Source of the DNA: Paraspadella gotoi
Lineage: Eukaryota > Chaetognatha
DNA: 64,000 nucleotides
Direction of reading: 5' to 3'
NCBI GenBank assembly: GCA_051294375.1
Contig: CM119267.1
Coordinates: forward strand, 9,201,709 to 9,265,708
The notes under the pieces were generated by a model, which was not told the origin of the DNA, did no database searches, and saw only the letters and a list, made by a program, of their open reading frames with translations. Both the position numbers and the translations under genes were made by a program. Within the stretch, counting starts at the first letter, position 1; each line of letters opens with the position of its first letter. Shown in pieces: positions 38,078 through 49,747 of the stretch.

Positions 38078-39193
38078 ATGAAGCGGATTTTTATTTTGGT
38101 CCTTTTTTTGACAAATCAACTTTTTGGTGACGACAGGTATTCCGACCTGCATTACCGCGACTCGTCACTTCAATCGCTTCATCGGAGTGAAAACGTGACT
38201 GTCCTGACGTTTAACATAAACCACCTCCATTACATTGTTCAAATCTCTCTTCGCCCGCGGAACGAGAGTCCCCGGCTTCGGCGCCTCAACGCCGCTCTTC
38301 GACTTTTGGGTGTTGAGCCCGAAAATTCGGTAAAATTCGGAAGCCCGAATGTTCTTGTCCTGACTGAGGTTATGTCCAACTCGGCTAATCAAGAAGTCGC
38401 TAAACTCGTCGACATTTATCCTCATCAAACGCCACGACTCGGTAACGACTGTGCCGATCCTGGATTTGTCTCTCACACCGGGTGCCGAAAATATCTCCTC
38501 AATGGCGGTGTCAAGATCTTAAGCCAGTGGCCTATACTCCGGGCTGACGGGCTTGTTTTCCGCAACCGCATCAATGGCGACCAACTCGTGAATAAAGGCG
38601 CGATTCGAGCTATCATCAGGTCACCAAATGGAGTTATCTTTCATATAATTGGCACGCACATGCAGTCCACGGAGACAGAACTGCAAAAGACTTCATTGAA
38701 TGAGAAGGCAATTCGGCGTAAAGAGCTGGTGGAGATTGTCCAGTGGATGGGCGACCTTCGCGTTCCGCCTAACGAGACAGTCATTCTTGCCGGCGACTTC
38801 AACATAGAGTTTGGAAGTCCCGAATTTGCCACCCTTCTGACCGCCGTTCCCCTCTCAGTCTCTTTTGTCCCAGATCCCGACGTCGGTGGGTCATTTTCGG
38901 CCAAGTATCGCGGAGAGAGAACTAATTGGCTTACTGCCTACCACCTCTACGGTACCAACGTCTCACAAATGGACGAGACTCTAGACTACGTCACTTTTTT
39001 TACTCATCACCGCCACCCAACGATCCTGAATAGGATGGAGGTGTTGCCAGTGAAGAGCTCAGAATCCTGGTCTTGGTGGAGGTTGAGAGGATCGTGGAAA
39101 ATTAACGAAACTGTCTATTATCACGATGGGCATTATCGGGATTTATCCGATCATTACCCCGTGGTGCAAAAATTTTCAATTACTTCTGATTAA
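38078..39193 (+). CDS. Secreted endonuclease/exonuclease/phosphatase-family protein, sphingomyelinase C-like
   Basis: A single exon of 371 residues starting with a clear signal peptide (basic MKR, then a hydrophobic stretch, cleavage near residue 17). The remainder is an EEP-fold hydrolase with VTVLTFNIN, LVLTEV (metal-binding Glu), IIGTHMQS, ILAGDFNIEFGSPEF (catalytic Asp-Asn), ETLDYVTFF and the final LSDHYPVV (catalytic Asp-His). This set is that of the neutral sphingomyelinase C branch, best known from secreted bacterial enzymes, some of which are cytolytic. Substrate and activity are not shown by the sequence. Four N-glycosylation sequons are consistent with secretion. Gaps to neighbours are 107 bp upstream and 331 bp downstream. 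Confidence 0.78.
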   Translation: MKRIFILVLFLTNQLFGDDRYSDLHYRDSSLQSLHRSENVTVLTFNINHLHYIVQISLRPRNESPRLRRLNAALRLLGVEPENSVKFGSPNVLVLTEVMSNSANQEVAKLVDIYPHQTPRLGNDCADPGFVSHTGCRKYLLNGGVKILSQWPILRADGLVFRNRINGDQLVNKGAIRAIIRSPNGVIFHIIGTHMQSTETELQKTSLNEKAIRRKELVEIVQWMGDLRVPPNETVILAGDFNIEFGSPEFATLLTAVPLSVSFVPDPDVGGSFSAKYRGERTNWLTAYHLYGTNVSQMDETLDYVTFFTHHRHPTILNRMEVLPVKSSESWSWWRLRGSWKINETVYYHDGHYRDLSDHYPVVQKFSITSD

Positions 39194-39524
39194 ATACTTT
39201 TTTAAAAAACTGCTTTTCAAAAGCGTTTTTTCATTCTTTTTCTATTCTTATGCTTTTGCATTACTTGCATGACGGTTTTATTTCTATAAATTATTTGGTC
39301 ATACGCTTTTGCATGACATTAATTTTTATAATCCATGCCATGTTGACTTTCATACAGTTTAAATTGAGTTTATTTACTCATGATCATGGTGCCAAATTTC
39401 TTTCTTATTTTGGGTGGGTTACTGTCCTTTGCACGTTCCGATTCTTCTGGCCTTTGAATCTATATTCTTTTTTTTTTCTTTTTTTTTCTCTGTTTAAGTA
39501 TTTATTTGCTTTTTTAGAATTACT
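39194..39524. other. Intergenic spacer upstream of the enoyl-CoA hydratase gene
   Basis: About 330 bp of T-rich DNA with no supported gene. It ends with TTTTTTAG at 39516-39517, 7 bp before the next start codon. Confidence 0.5.
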
Positions 39525-40886
39525 ATGAGGAATGTACTTTTAAGGTATACTATTCTGAAATGCCTAAGACGCTTTGAACAAAATGGAATTGTGTCTTTCG
39601 AAAAAAGACTTTTTTCTGTCGGATTCGCTCATTCGAAAAAAGAGACGGGGGCCGACTCCGACGATTTGCCTCCATTTGCTTCAGCTTCCGACTCCGTTGT
39701 GTTGGAACAGACGCATGGTGATGTCGCCTTGGTGGGAATAAACCGACCAAAGGTTCGCAACTGCGTTAACCCGGCGACTGCGCTAGCTCTAAGAGAGTCG
39801 TTAGAGCGGTTCGACCGCGATGATGGCCTCAGAACTGCGATTCTACACGGTATAGGAGGAAACTTCTGCGCCGGTTACGATCTTAAGGAACTGTCAGATG
39901 GCGATTATAAAGATCAGGTTATGGATATGGGGAGACATATGTGATGCCCGGGGTGTGAGGCATCTTCCGACAGCTGCTGCTCAGGGCTTTGGACCAACAG
40001 TGACCACCCCATGTCACTGGCGTGTTTATGCCGACACCGTCACACTTAAACGTGAGGGAATTGAAACCGGAACTCACGGTTGGTAAACGAGTACCAAGCG
40101 AATTTAGATTTCGCCACAAGCTATAAAATAGTACTTTATTGGAGATCGAAAATCTAATGATCCCTTGTTAAACTATTAATTTTGTAGGCCGTTAAAAATG
40201 GATATTTTCACTTCAGTTTTTCGACAAACTAGCTTCTGATCCATTGTTTCGGCCAATGGGTCCCACAAAGCTTTTCTTATCCAAACCGCTCATTGGTGCC
40301 ATTTCTGGTTACGCCGTCGCTGGCGGTTTGGAACTGGCACTTCTTTGCGACGTCCGGATCATCGAGGAGAACGTCGTGTTCGGCGTTTTTTGTCGCCGTT
40401 TCGGTGTTCCCCTTATCGACGGAGGGACAGTCCGTTTGTCTGCCATCGTCGGCTATGGACGTGCCATGGAAATGATTTTAACTGGGCGAGCCGTTTCTGC
40501 CCGAGAAGCACTACAGTGGGGACTCGCCAGCAGCGTAGTTTCAACTGGGACGGCGGTCGGCTGCGCGCTCAGTTTCGCCAGGTTAACACTTATAAATACG
40601 TGGATTCCGATCGCTGATCGCATTTCCATCGCATTATCCTGTTCGATCTCCCAGGTCCCTGAGCAAATTTCCCCGGGAGTGCATGTTGGCCGATAGACGT
40701 TCGCTTTTCCACGCTACATTCGAAGCTCCTTCTGTCGAGGCGGCGTTGGACTATGAATTCATCAACGGACTCCCGGTAGTGGAAAGAGAAGCCATCAAAG
40801 GAGCCCGGCGATTCGCCGACGAAAAAGTCGGAAGAGGAGCAAGTTTCGACTTGGACGGGATGAAAAGACGAAAAAACAATTCTTGA
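39525..40886 (+). CDS. Enoyl-CoA hydratase/isomerase (crotonase) family protein, probably mitochondrial
   Basis: Three exons, 39525-39917, 40217-40581 and 40655-40886, encode 329 residues. A basic N-terminal extension of about 45 residues looks like an import sequence. The crotonase core contains VALVGINRPKVRN, the oxyanion-hole segment GGNFCAGYDLKEL, GAISGYAVAGGLELALLCDVR, and the EENVVFGVFCRRFGVPLIDGGTVRL segment that carries the position of the catalytic acid. FGVPLIDGGTVRL is typical of bacterial-type enoyl-CoA hydratases rather than ECHS1, so I do not assign a symbol. Intron 1 (39918-40216) is GC-rich and may hold a repeat. The stop is only 70 bp before the INTS15 start. Confidence 0.85.
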
Positions 40887-40956
40887 TGTTTTATCGTTGG
40901 CCTTCTTTATTTATATACCAACTGTTATTAGTTTAATATGTTCTTTTTTAAAAAGT

Positions 40957-42390
40957 ATGGAAGTGGTGCAGTCTTTGCGTCGGACCGAGTTTCCGGATGA
41001 TGTCAAAGGAGCGTTGAAACACATCGAGAGAATCTGCATCTCCTTGAAAGACGGTTCGGTCAGCATTCCCGGTAAAGATGGAACTGTCCTTGGCCTGAAA
41101 AGACTCGGTTTAAAATATGATAACTCTCTTAGGATTGGCCGAGGTGCAACAGAGCGATGTCCCAAGCGATTTCATCGACGAATTCATTTTCCATCAGTTG
41201 GACTGGCAAGGAAACCGAAGACAACTCACCGCCATTCATGAGCTGCAACTTTTGGATATTCTTTGCACCTTCTTTCAGGCATGAAAATATACCTAGTTGG
41301 GTTTACCCGTGTTTTATTCTATTCCCACCCATTTAATTGCAAAAAATAATTATTTTTAAAGGATTGCAAAAACCCAAGTCTTTTCCGCCAAGTGTTTTCC
41401 CGGCTGTTTCCGCTAGACTTGTCGCCGCACAATTACCGATGTGTTGTTCTTTGCAAATCCGTCTCTCTCTCCATCGTCGCAAATTCGTCGTCGTTTCTTG
41501 CCTGCGTCGCCGAATGGTTGAACCAGGATATGCTGGGGAATTCACCCGATGGGGCGCATCTTCCCGGCCTTAGTCAGGCCGTCGCAACCGCCCTTGTCCA
41601 AGACTACTGCCTCCTCCATCACGAGACTCCCAAAGGCCTCGTAAACGTTGCGTCGACTTCGCCGGAGTTCGCCTGTTTCTTCGTTCGTGCCATCGGTCAG
41701 ATGTTCGCCATGAATGGTTCCCCGCAGTTCGGCTTCGGATCGCCCCCCGCCCCACTACTCACGGTCATTGCCGATTGGTTAACGGAGAATCCCACCCTTT
41801 TGCGCACGCCGGTCGCCGTGCCACCTAACACGCCCCCGCACCGTAAGCAGCAGCTTCAAACTGCACCATTGTTCGGACTCGTCCGATGGTGCGTCAAAGC
41901 CCCGTTGATCGAAATCGCCTGCTCCAAGCTGCTAAAGCGGGTAGAGGCGACGCCAAAAAACGCTTCCACGGTCGCATCCGCCAAAACACAAGTCACGCTC
42001 ACACCCGTCTATTCTCGCCTCAACCTCGCCGTCCTCAATTCTCTCACTACTGAACTGGAAGATGGTTCGCTGTCTCGCCCCAACACGTCGCCCACGGAAC
42101 CTTTTCTCATTAGTCAGATGATGCTTTTGGCCCAAGAGTTATTGACTCTGCATCAACAGGTCCGTAGTGACGGCGCGCAAACCCTGCTTTCGGACGAAGG
42201 GCAGCGGGAGATAGAGAACAGAGCGCTAGGAGTTTGCTTGGATCGCTTGGCGCAGACGATTCAAGTGGCGAAGGCCACGAACTTCCTTTTGACGCAACAG
42301 GGAGACTTAAATCGACTTCAGTCGTGTTTGCCCGAAAACGCTCTTTTGAGAGTAGTCGTTTCCCATTGGGACGGCCCGCAAAGATCATGA
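40957..42390 (+). CDS. INTS15: Integrator complex subunit 15
   Basis: Three exons, 40957-41071, 41133-41278 and 41362-42390, encode 429 residues, against 449 in human INTS15 (C7orf26). The protein belongs to the Integrator complex, which cleaves and terminates nascent RNA polymerase II transcripts. Matching segments are the helical ALKHIERI start, DEFIFHQL, TAIHELQLLDILCTFFQ, VQDYCLLHH, FGLVRWCVKAPL, YSRLNLAVLNSL and CLDRLAQTIQVAKATNFLL. Intron 2 (41279-41361) uses a GC donor (CAG/GCATGA) and the frame closes without it. Without that splice the frame stops immediately. POLR1E follows 99 bp later. Confidence 0.88.
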
Positions 42391-42489
42391 TATCTCAATT
42401 TTTACCACATTTTGTTATTTGGTTGCCTATTTTAAACATTACCTTTTAATTTTATTGAGTTGTCATTTTTTTTGCAATTGAAAGTAAAA

Positions 42490-44232
42490 ATGAGCTCTGG
42501 GTTGGATTCCGACATGGAGGATGAAGCTCGAGACTCCGACGAAGGCGAAGCCGAACCGATCAGGATTAAAAAGCTTAAGATCGATTCCTCACTTCGTGTG
42601 CCCATCGCTTCGTTTGAGAGGTAAACAACTAAACATCTCTGATAATGATTTTTTTTTTGGGGGGGGGGAGGGGTACCGGTAGGGTGAGTCATATGCCAAA
42701 AGTTTTTTGGATCGCAAAGAACATCTAACACAAAACGGGTGGGCCTAAAAAAATAGGTTTCCACCAATCACTACTCAAATTGATTGAACACCCTTAGCGC
42801 TACCAGCGCTTGAAGGATTTTTGGCACACCTTTCACATCAAAATTCACTGTGTCTAAAGCATAAAAGATTTTATTGTCCAACCTTATTTATCAGTTAGAA
42901 AAATCTATGGAGTTAATTCATGTCAAATTTCAAGACAAAACTACATCAAATAGCTTTACAACATCATCAGCAATCTGCTGGAGGAGGTAGAAGCCATTAT
43001 ATTGATGTCTATATCTTTTAAGTTGGGGGAGTAGCACAAAGTGTTTCTATATAGTTTTATTCACAAATAAGTGCTCTAAATGATAAAATAAGTTTTTTAA
43101 AAAAATATCAGTGTAGTCACATCCTGGAGGATTTTTTCTGTACAAAACCTATAATATACTAAAATATACACCAAATATTGTATTATAATTTCTAATATAG
43201 TATTAATAAGTTAAGCAAGATAGGGTAAAACTGTTTGATAAATTTCATCTTGATTGATCCACAACTTCTCAAAGGAGCTTCTTTTTAAACTCCTTGAATT
43301 AAATCTCCACATGCTATCAATTTGAAAAAAATAAAAATTATACTTTCAAAAATAGCTTTATTAGTTGCCAAAACACTCTGGGTTCAATGTTATTTCATTA
43401 TATTAAGAGTAACATTCTTGACATGCTCTGTAGAGGCTTCCCCAATAAGTTGAAGGATGTGGACGAAATGTTGCAGGTGACAATTTCTTTATGAAAGCCA
43501 TTCACTTTTAATTAAAAACACAATTTTGTTTTTAAAACTAAACCCCTAATCACATTGATATATTTGATTGAGATGCGCTCACATCCTTATGGATTTTTCT
43601 CGTCAGAGACTGCTTGAAGGATGACAAATATATATAAAATATTTCTATTATAATTATTTTGATGATCAAATTTGCACAAAAAAAAATCTTAAAGTATAAG
43701 GATCTCGCAAGGGTATAGTATCAAAGAAAATTAATGAAAAAGTACTATAATCTAATTTGCATATTGCAGTAAATCATAATGAAGTGGAAATTCAAACAAA
43801 AAATACTTGAATCGATATGAACAAAGAAAATGGACACACATTTCAACTTCCTCACTGCCTCATTAATGGAACTTGATAACTAGATACATTGTTAGGTAGT
43901 TAAACCATAAACCGACAAAAATAGGCAGTAAAAATCTTAAAAGAATAGGTTCGAGCCTCCCTTCAATGATAACCAAAATATTGATGCGATGATAACCAAA
44001 GGATTGATGCGATGATAACCAAAAGATTGATGCGATGATAACCAAATATTGATGCAATGATAACCAATAATTGATGCGATGATAACCAAATGATCGATGT
44101 GATGAAAACCAAATGATTGAGGCGATAATAACCAAATGGTTGATATGATGATAGTCATTCATTGATGTGATGATAATCATTCATTGATACGATGATAGTC
44201 ATTCATTGAAGCGATGATAGTCATTCATTCAA

Positions 44233-44263
<31 letters not shown>

Positions 44264-47200
44264 AGAAAGAGAATAAATCCACCAAAAATCTCGGATGTAA
44301 ATTTGGGATTTTGCATTGAGAAAAAGCGCGGAATAAATGGTGATAATAAAAGTTTTTAAAAGGAAAAAAATAATCAAAATTTTTCAAAAAACGATCACGC
44401 AAGAGATCGTACAGAGAGAGAGAGAGACAGAAGAGAAAGTCAGAGAGACAGAAAGAGAGAGAAAGAGAGAGACAGACAGAGAGAGAAAGAGAGAGAGAGA
44501 GAAAGCAGGACAGCAGCTGGAAGGCAGCTGAACAGTCACTGCAAAGCCTGAACTAGTTTTTTTAAAAGGTTCAGAAAAGGCAGCAGCTGACAAAAATAAG
44601 AAGAAAAATACATATATAATTTAAAGAAATAAAAGAAAGGAAAAAAATGTTACAATAATCTGAATTTTTCAAAAAACGAACGATCACGCAAGAGATAGTG
44701 CGATGATAGTCATTCATTGATCCGATGATAATCATTCATTGATGCAATGATAGTCATTCATTGATGCGATGATAGTCATTCACTGATGCGATGATAGTCA
44801 TTCATTGAATTAGAGAGAGAGAGAGACACAGAGAGTGTACGAACACTAGTGGGTTCGTGCGACTTCGAAATCGGGAATCTAATTTGACGCCATCGATCAA
44901 ATAAGATAGAGAGAGAGAGACAGAGAGAGAGAATGAATACACGGATACGGTCATGGGCACACAGTCCGCGGCCTATACTATATATATATATAGAGAGAGA
45001 CGGAGAGAGAGAGAGAGACAGAGAGAGAGAGACGGAGAGAGAGAGAGAGAGAGTAGTTGCCCCTCAACGGCCACGAAATCTAGGCCAAGTAAGTTATTGT
45101 ATTTTGGGATTTTGTATTGAGAAAAAAGCGCGGAATAAATGGCGATAATAAAAGTTTTTAGAAATAAAAAAATAATCAGAATTTTTCAAAAAACGAACGA
45201 TCACGCAAGAGATCGTTCAGAGAGAGAAAGACACACACAGAGAAAGACAGAGAGAGACGGAGAGAAGCGTAACATTTCTGCGTATGAGTTATTCTTCACT
45301 TTTTCTAAAATAAATCCACGAAAATCTTGGATGTAAATTGGGATTTTATATTGAGAAAAAAGCGCGGAATAAATGGCGATAATAGTTTTTAGAAGCAATA
45401 TAAAAGGAGATAGACCGACGCGGGTCTATTACCCCTCTCCTTCTCATTCACCTCCTCCTCATCCTACTCCCAATGATTCGGGGCCGCGTTCACGAGATTC
45501 AGTTCACCTTTCTCTCTCCTCCTTCTTCTTTGTTGTCTTCTTTATCGTCAGTTTTATCTTCCTCTTCGTCGTCATTTTCGTCGTCATCTATGCCGTCGTT
45601 TTAATCGTTTTCTTCCTTGTTGTTGTCGTCAGTTATTTTCTACCAATCAATCAATCAGAAAACTTACTTAGTCTTAGAAGCCATTTGCAAATTTGCAGAT
45701 TTACAGTTAGGAACACATTTAAACTGATTCACTGATTCAGACAAGAAAAGCAAAAAAAAGTGAATAAAAATTTGGGTTTTTTGTAAAAAAAAGATCTATA
45801 TATATATGTATATTTATATAAGACAAAAAAGAGAGCAATTTATTTGTTTGTCAAAAATTTTTTCAAAATAATTAAAATTTCAATTAATAAATCTTACCTT
45901 TTTTATTTAGTTTCGCGGAGAAAATAATTTAGCGTTACTGTTTTTGAATTATGTTAATATCATTTTGTTATTAAAAATAAAAAATTTAAAAAATGTAATC
46001 GCGGAAACAAAATATGTTGTTACCTACGAATATATAATATTGAAACTAATATAGTGTTATAATCATCATAATTTTTAGCAAATTTGATCATCAAAATAAT
46101 TAAATAGAAATATTTTATATATATTTGTCATCCTTCAAGCAGTCTGTACGAGAAAAATCCATAAGGATGTGAGCGCATCTCAATCAAATATATCAATGTG
46201 ATTAGGGGTTTAGTTTTAAAAACAAAATTGTGTTTTTAATTAAAAGTGAATGGCTTTCATAAAGAAATTGTCACCTGCAACATTTCGTCCACATCCTTCA
46301 ACTTATTGGGGAAGCCTCTACAGAGCATGTCAAGAATGTTACTCTTAATATAATGAAATAACATTGAACCCAGAGTGTTTTGGCAACTAATAAAGCTATT
46401 TTTGAAAGTATAATTTTTATTTTTTTCAAATTGATAGCATGTGGAGATTTAATTCAAGGATGTTTAAAAAGAAGCTCCTTTGAGAAGTTGTGGATCAATC
46501 AAGATGAAATTTATCAAACAGTTTTACCCTATCTTGCTTAACTTATTAATACTATATTAGAAATTATAATACAATATTTGGTGTATATTTTAGTATATTA
46601 TAGGTTTTGTACAGAAAAAATCCTCCAGGATGTGACTACACTGATATTTTTTTAAAAAACTTATTTTATCATTTAGAGCACTTATTTGTGAATAAAACTA
46701 TATAGAAACACTTTGTGCTACTCCCCCAACTTAAAAGATATAGACATCAATATAATGGCTTCTACCTCCTCCAGCAGATTGCTGATGATGTTGTAAAGCT
46801 ATTTGATGTAGTTTTGTCTTGAAATTTGACATGAATTAACTCCATAGATTTTTCTAACTGATAAATAAGGTTGGACAATAAAATCTTTTATGCTTTAGAC
46901 ACAGTGAATTATGATGTGAAAGGTGTGCCAAAAATCCTTCAAGCGCTGGTAGCGCTAAGGGTGTTCAATCAATTTGAGTAGTGATTGGTGGAAACCTATT
47001 TTTTTAGGCCCACCCGTTTTGTGTTAGATGTTCTTTGCGATCAGACTATTTTTCCTTACAGCCTTGGTATGCCGCTGAGTTCTAAGTTCAAAGGTGCCTC
47101 GGCGGCAGTGTTCGACGTCAAGTCCAGCTATCTCTCGTCAACTGAAACGAACATGAACCAAGTATTGGCGATGGAAATACCTATTGTAGAAAATGGCGAT

Positions 47201-49465
47201 GAAGGAAAAAAGTCTGAGAAGTTCAGGTTATTAAGTCCAAATACTAATTCATACAATTTTTTTTTATTTCACAACTGCATTTCAGTTGCTGTAAGAGGGT
47301 ATATTTGCCTAAGATGAGATAAGCATATTTTAAGAAGTTCAGTGTAAACAGTTTAACTATGAATGCGCAATTGCGCATTTCACTAGTATCTTACTTGAAA
47401 GAATCTTGACTTGACATCGGTGAAGAATGCTCGCTAACTATGTAGACTAAGTCTTTGATATATGTATATTGTATAGCTAGTTTGCTTTGCCTGAAGTAGA
47501 GAAATGGAAACTTAATTTAACACTATTTATAGATCTCTATTATATTGTGCTTAGACCTTATTGGACAAAACTTTGCACTATTAGTGATTAACTGTTTAGG
47601 ATGCTAACCTTATACTGATTGAGCTCTGATAAGGATAAATGGACTCTAACAACAGAGTGCGTCCCCAAAACCAAAGTTGAATAATGGTTAAACTTCTGAA
47701 TAAATTAAGGAATCACTAAATATGAGCAAGTTAACTATTTAGGTAATAATATATCTAAGTATTATTATTAATTAATTAGTTAAATTATTACTATAACTCA
47801 TGTTAATCATTAACATTGCTAAAGATTATATTTAGCGAATGGAAACCGTAAAACAGAACTTATATTAAAATCCAAAATGAAAATGGACACATTTAGATTT
47901 AATACTACAATATGTAAATGAGATTGAGAAATTCAATCTTATTTAAGATCATATTAAATAATCATCTCTTGCATGAGTACGTTTTTTCATGAGTGAGAGA
48001 CAGAATTTATTTTTTAAACTTAAAAACTATTCAGATTTGAAGGATCGACTCCGTATAACCCAGACAATAATTACAAATCCTTCGCCGCCCTTGTTGACAC
48101 ACGAACCGGAGAAACTGTTTTATATCCAGCCGATATTTTTATGATGATGCCCTGCGTCGACGGGTAGGCCGAAGACTCTCTTTACATGCATTTTAAAACG
48201 ACCTCCCTACATAAATTAATTTTGTTATTTATGAAGCTTCGGAGATCATCCTTGGCGTCTCCGCATGGACATAGCTCGTTTGAAAGACTCGGAAAAAACT
48301 GATACTGGAGCTGAAAAAATGGCCAAAAGCGACGCGCTCTCCGCGACTTTTGGAACATCCAAGAAGCGGCGAGAGCGGAAGGCAAAGGAGGCGAACCGGG
48401 TTGACGACACGGGCCTCGACGGCGAAGGTATCGACGCCATCGTTCGCGACGCAGCGCCGTCCTTTGACCCCAAAATGAAAGGTATTTTCGACGTCGTACA
48501 GAAAAATCGCATTCGTGTTTCTTTGCTTACCTTACCTTCTTTGTCTCGCCTACTTTTCTCAGCCTGCGTTCCCGGCGACGAACTCAACATTCTGCCGTCG
48601 ATGAATCTCGAAGCGACAAGAAAGGAGGAAGTTTTCGACATCGACGACATCATCCCTCCCTATGTCGTCGAAGCTCTGCTATGCATTCCGGAGGCGGAGG
48701 CGATGATTCGCCAGGATAGAGACGCGCTTCAGAAACTCGTTGCCGATAAGTCTTTGCCCGTATTCTTCCTTGACGAGATCAAGTTTCTCTCCCAGGGTGA
48801 GAGAGTAGCGGAACGTCAGTTGGGCAAGTAGACGTTGTTTATGTCTTTTTCTTTTATTCACTACGCAGACGAAGAGCGGCGAAGGGATCAGACTCGAAAT
48901 CTTTTTTTCGTCCATATTCTCCTTTGTCTCTTTGCGAAGAAAAGTGGTGAAATAAGAAGGAGAAACGCCGGGTTTCCCGAGTCATGGTCGAAAGATCTCA
49001 TTGATCTCTTATTCTCTCGTTACACTAAGGTAAGGGAAGGAAATGAAGTTTTCGTAATCGTTGATTCAGCTCGCGATTTTTCCCTATTAATAATTAATTT
49101 CTTAGGAAAATATCGGCGGTGACGGTAAACGTCGAAATAGAGTAATGCCTCAAGTGCTGAAAGACAAAGCGTTTCTTCATGCCTTGATCATTATGATTAT
49201 TCATCACGATTATAGCTTTATGGCCGACGAGGTTGGTTTTCTTTTGAAATTAAAAAAAATCATTTTAAGTGTCTTTCTAAAAATAAAATTCGATATTCAG
49301 TTTCTCCTGGGAATAAAGATTCCCCCCGAAAAAGTGTCCAACTTATGCCGACTCGCGCGTGTACTCAACGGGAGAAGAGCTCAAAGGACTTGGATCGAGT
49401 TAACGTTACCTTTGCCCGAATACGAGGATAAAAAACCAGAAAAGAGTCGAAAGCGAAAAAAATAG
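42490..49465 (+). CDS. POLR1E: RNA polymerase I subunit RPA49/PAF53
   Basis: Eight exons (42490-42620, 47062-47226, 48035-48163, 48237-48481, 48563-48796, 48869-49029, 49106-49231, 49301-49465) encode 451 residues. With the RPA34 homologue, this subunit forms the TFIIF-like module of RNA polymerase I. Recognisable parts are MDIARLKDSEK followed by ATFGTSKKRRERKAKE, the tandem winged-helix region with LPVFFLDEIKFL, RRRNAGFPESWSKDLIDLL, and the end WIELTLPLPE with a basic KRKK tail. The first exon is a short acidic start. Intron 1 (4.44 kb) is almost entirely a TIR element, and intron 2 is 0.8 kb. The 81-nt intron 48482-48562 has no in-frame stop and could be exonic. Confidence 0.87.
42710..43675 (+). 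repeat. Left terminal inverted repeat
   Basis: It pairs with 46078-47042. Scattered single-base differences and short indels only, for example the G-to-A-type change near 42850 relative to the right arm. Confidence 0.85.
43950..44230. repeat. Satellite of GATGCGATGATAACCAAA units inside the element
   Basis: Roughly 22-24-bp units with the core GATGCGATGATAACC(A)nTT, changing to GATAGTCATTCATTGAT units at the right. More of the second type occurs at 44698-44808. The core is the reverse complement of units in the ALDH4A1 intron 7 satellite. Confidence 0.85.
44226..45260. repeat. GA/AGAC microsatellite tracts and repeated blocks in the element interior
   Basis: Several (GA)n tracts with interspersed CAGA occur at about 44228-44266, 44415-44505, 44812-44838, 44908-44932, 44990-45052 and 45219-45264. 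Between them, blocks reading GAAAAAAGCGCGGAATAAATGG and CGATCACGCAAGAGAT recur, at about 44318/44388, 44673, 45121/45198 and 45355. Confidence 0.85.
46078..47042 (-). repeat. Right terminal inverted repeat
   Basis: This is the reverse complement of 42710-43675. Its outer end is 19 bp before the POLR1E exon 2 acceptor, so the insertion lies very close to the splice site. Confidence 0.85.
47227..48034 (+). other. Intron 2 of POLR1E
   Basis: A 0.8-kb AT-rich intron with no coding frame or clear repeat. Confidence 0.6.
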
Positions 49466-49747
49466 TTTGTTGTACTATTGATTTGTTTCGGTTTGTTCGT
49501 TATAACCTGTTTTTATTTTAGGTGGTAATATTACCGATAGTTTGTGGGTGAGTTGCCACTAATTTAAACAAAGAAAAATTTTGAATGACAAAAGAATAAA
49601 AAAATATATTCGCTTCCGCCCAATGGCGAAATCCCTGAAATCACAATGAGGCTCGAGTCAAAGAATTCTAATCGTTGGTAACGCCCAATGAACGTCCTTT
49701 ACAAAGTTCAGCTTCAATTTCTCCCTGTCCTCGATCTTTTTTTCAAA

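Larger units (their letters stand above)
42710..47042. mobile_element. 4.3-kb element with about 965-bp terminal inverted repeats, no transposase seen
   Basis: The left arm (42710-43675) and right arm (46078-47042) are near-identical reverse complements. Both outer ends read GATCGCAAAGAACATCTAAC and the match stops sharply outside them. The 2.4-kb interior is satellite, GA microsatellite and repeated AT-rich blocks, with no recognisable transposase or integrase. It lies entirely within intron 1 of POLR1E. No clear target-site duplication is visible. It looks like a non-autonomous foldback-type DNA element. Confidence 0.85.

Noticed and set aside
39918-40216. Crotonase intron 1 looked similar to the GC-rich repeat of the MFS intron (shared GTCACTGGCG and TTCCGAC words)
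   Set aside because: Only short words match and not in the same order, so common origin is not supported.
41108-41132. A possible 25-nt mini-intron in INTS15
   Set aside because: A stronger donor (CCCG/GTAAAG) at 41072 gives a normal 61-nt intron, keeps frame and fits the protein family better.
45373-45735. A 120-codon frame with a hydrophobic Phe/Val-rich stretch inside the element
   Set aside because: It is translated pyrimidine-rich low-complexity DNA and shows no conserved feature.
42432-47317. Two identical short frames beginning MVETYFFRPTRFVLDVLCD on opposite strands
   Set aside because: They are mirror copies created by the inverted termini of the element and have no domain or support as genes.
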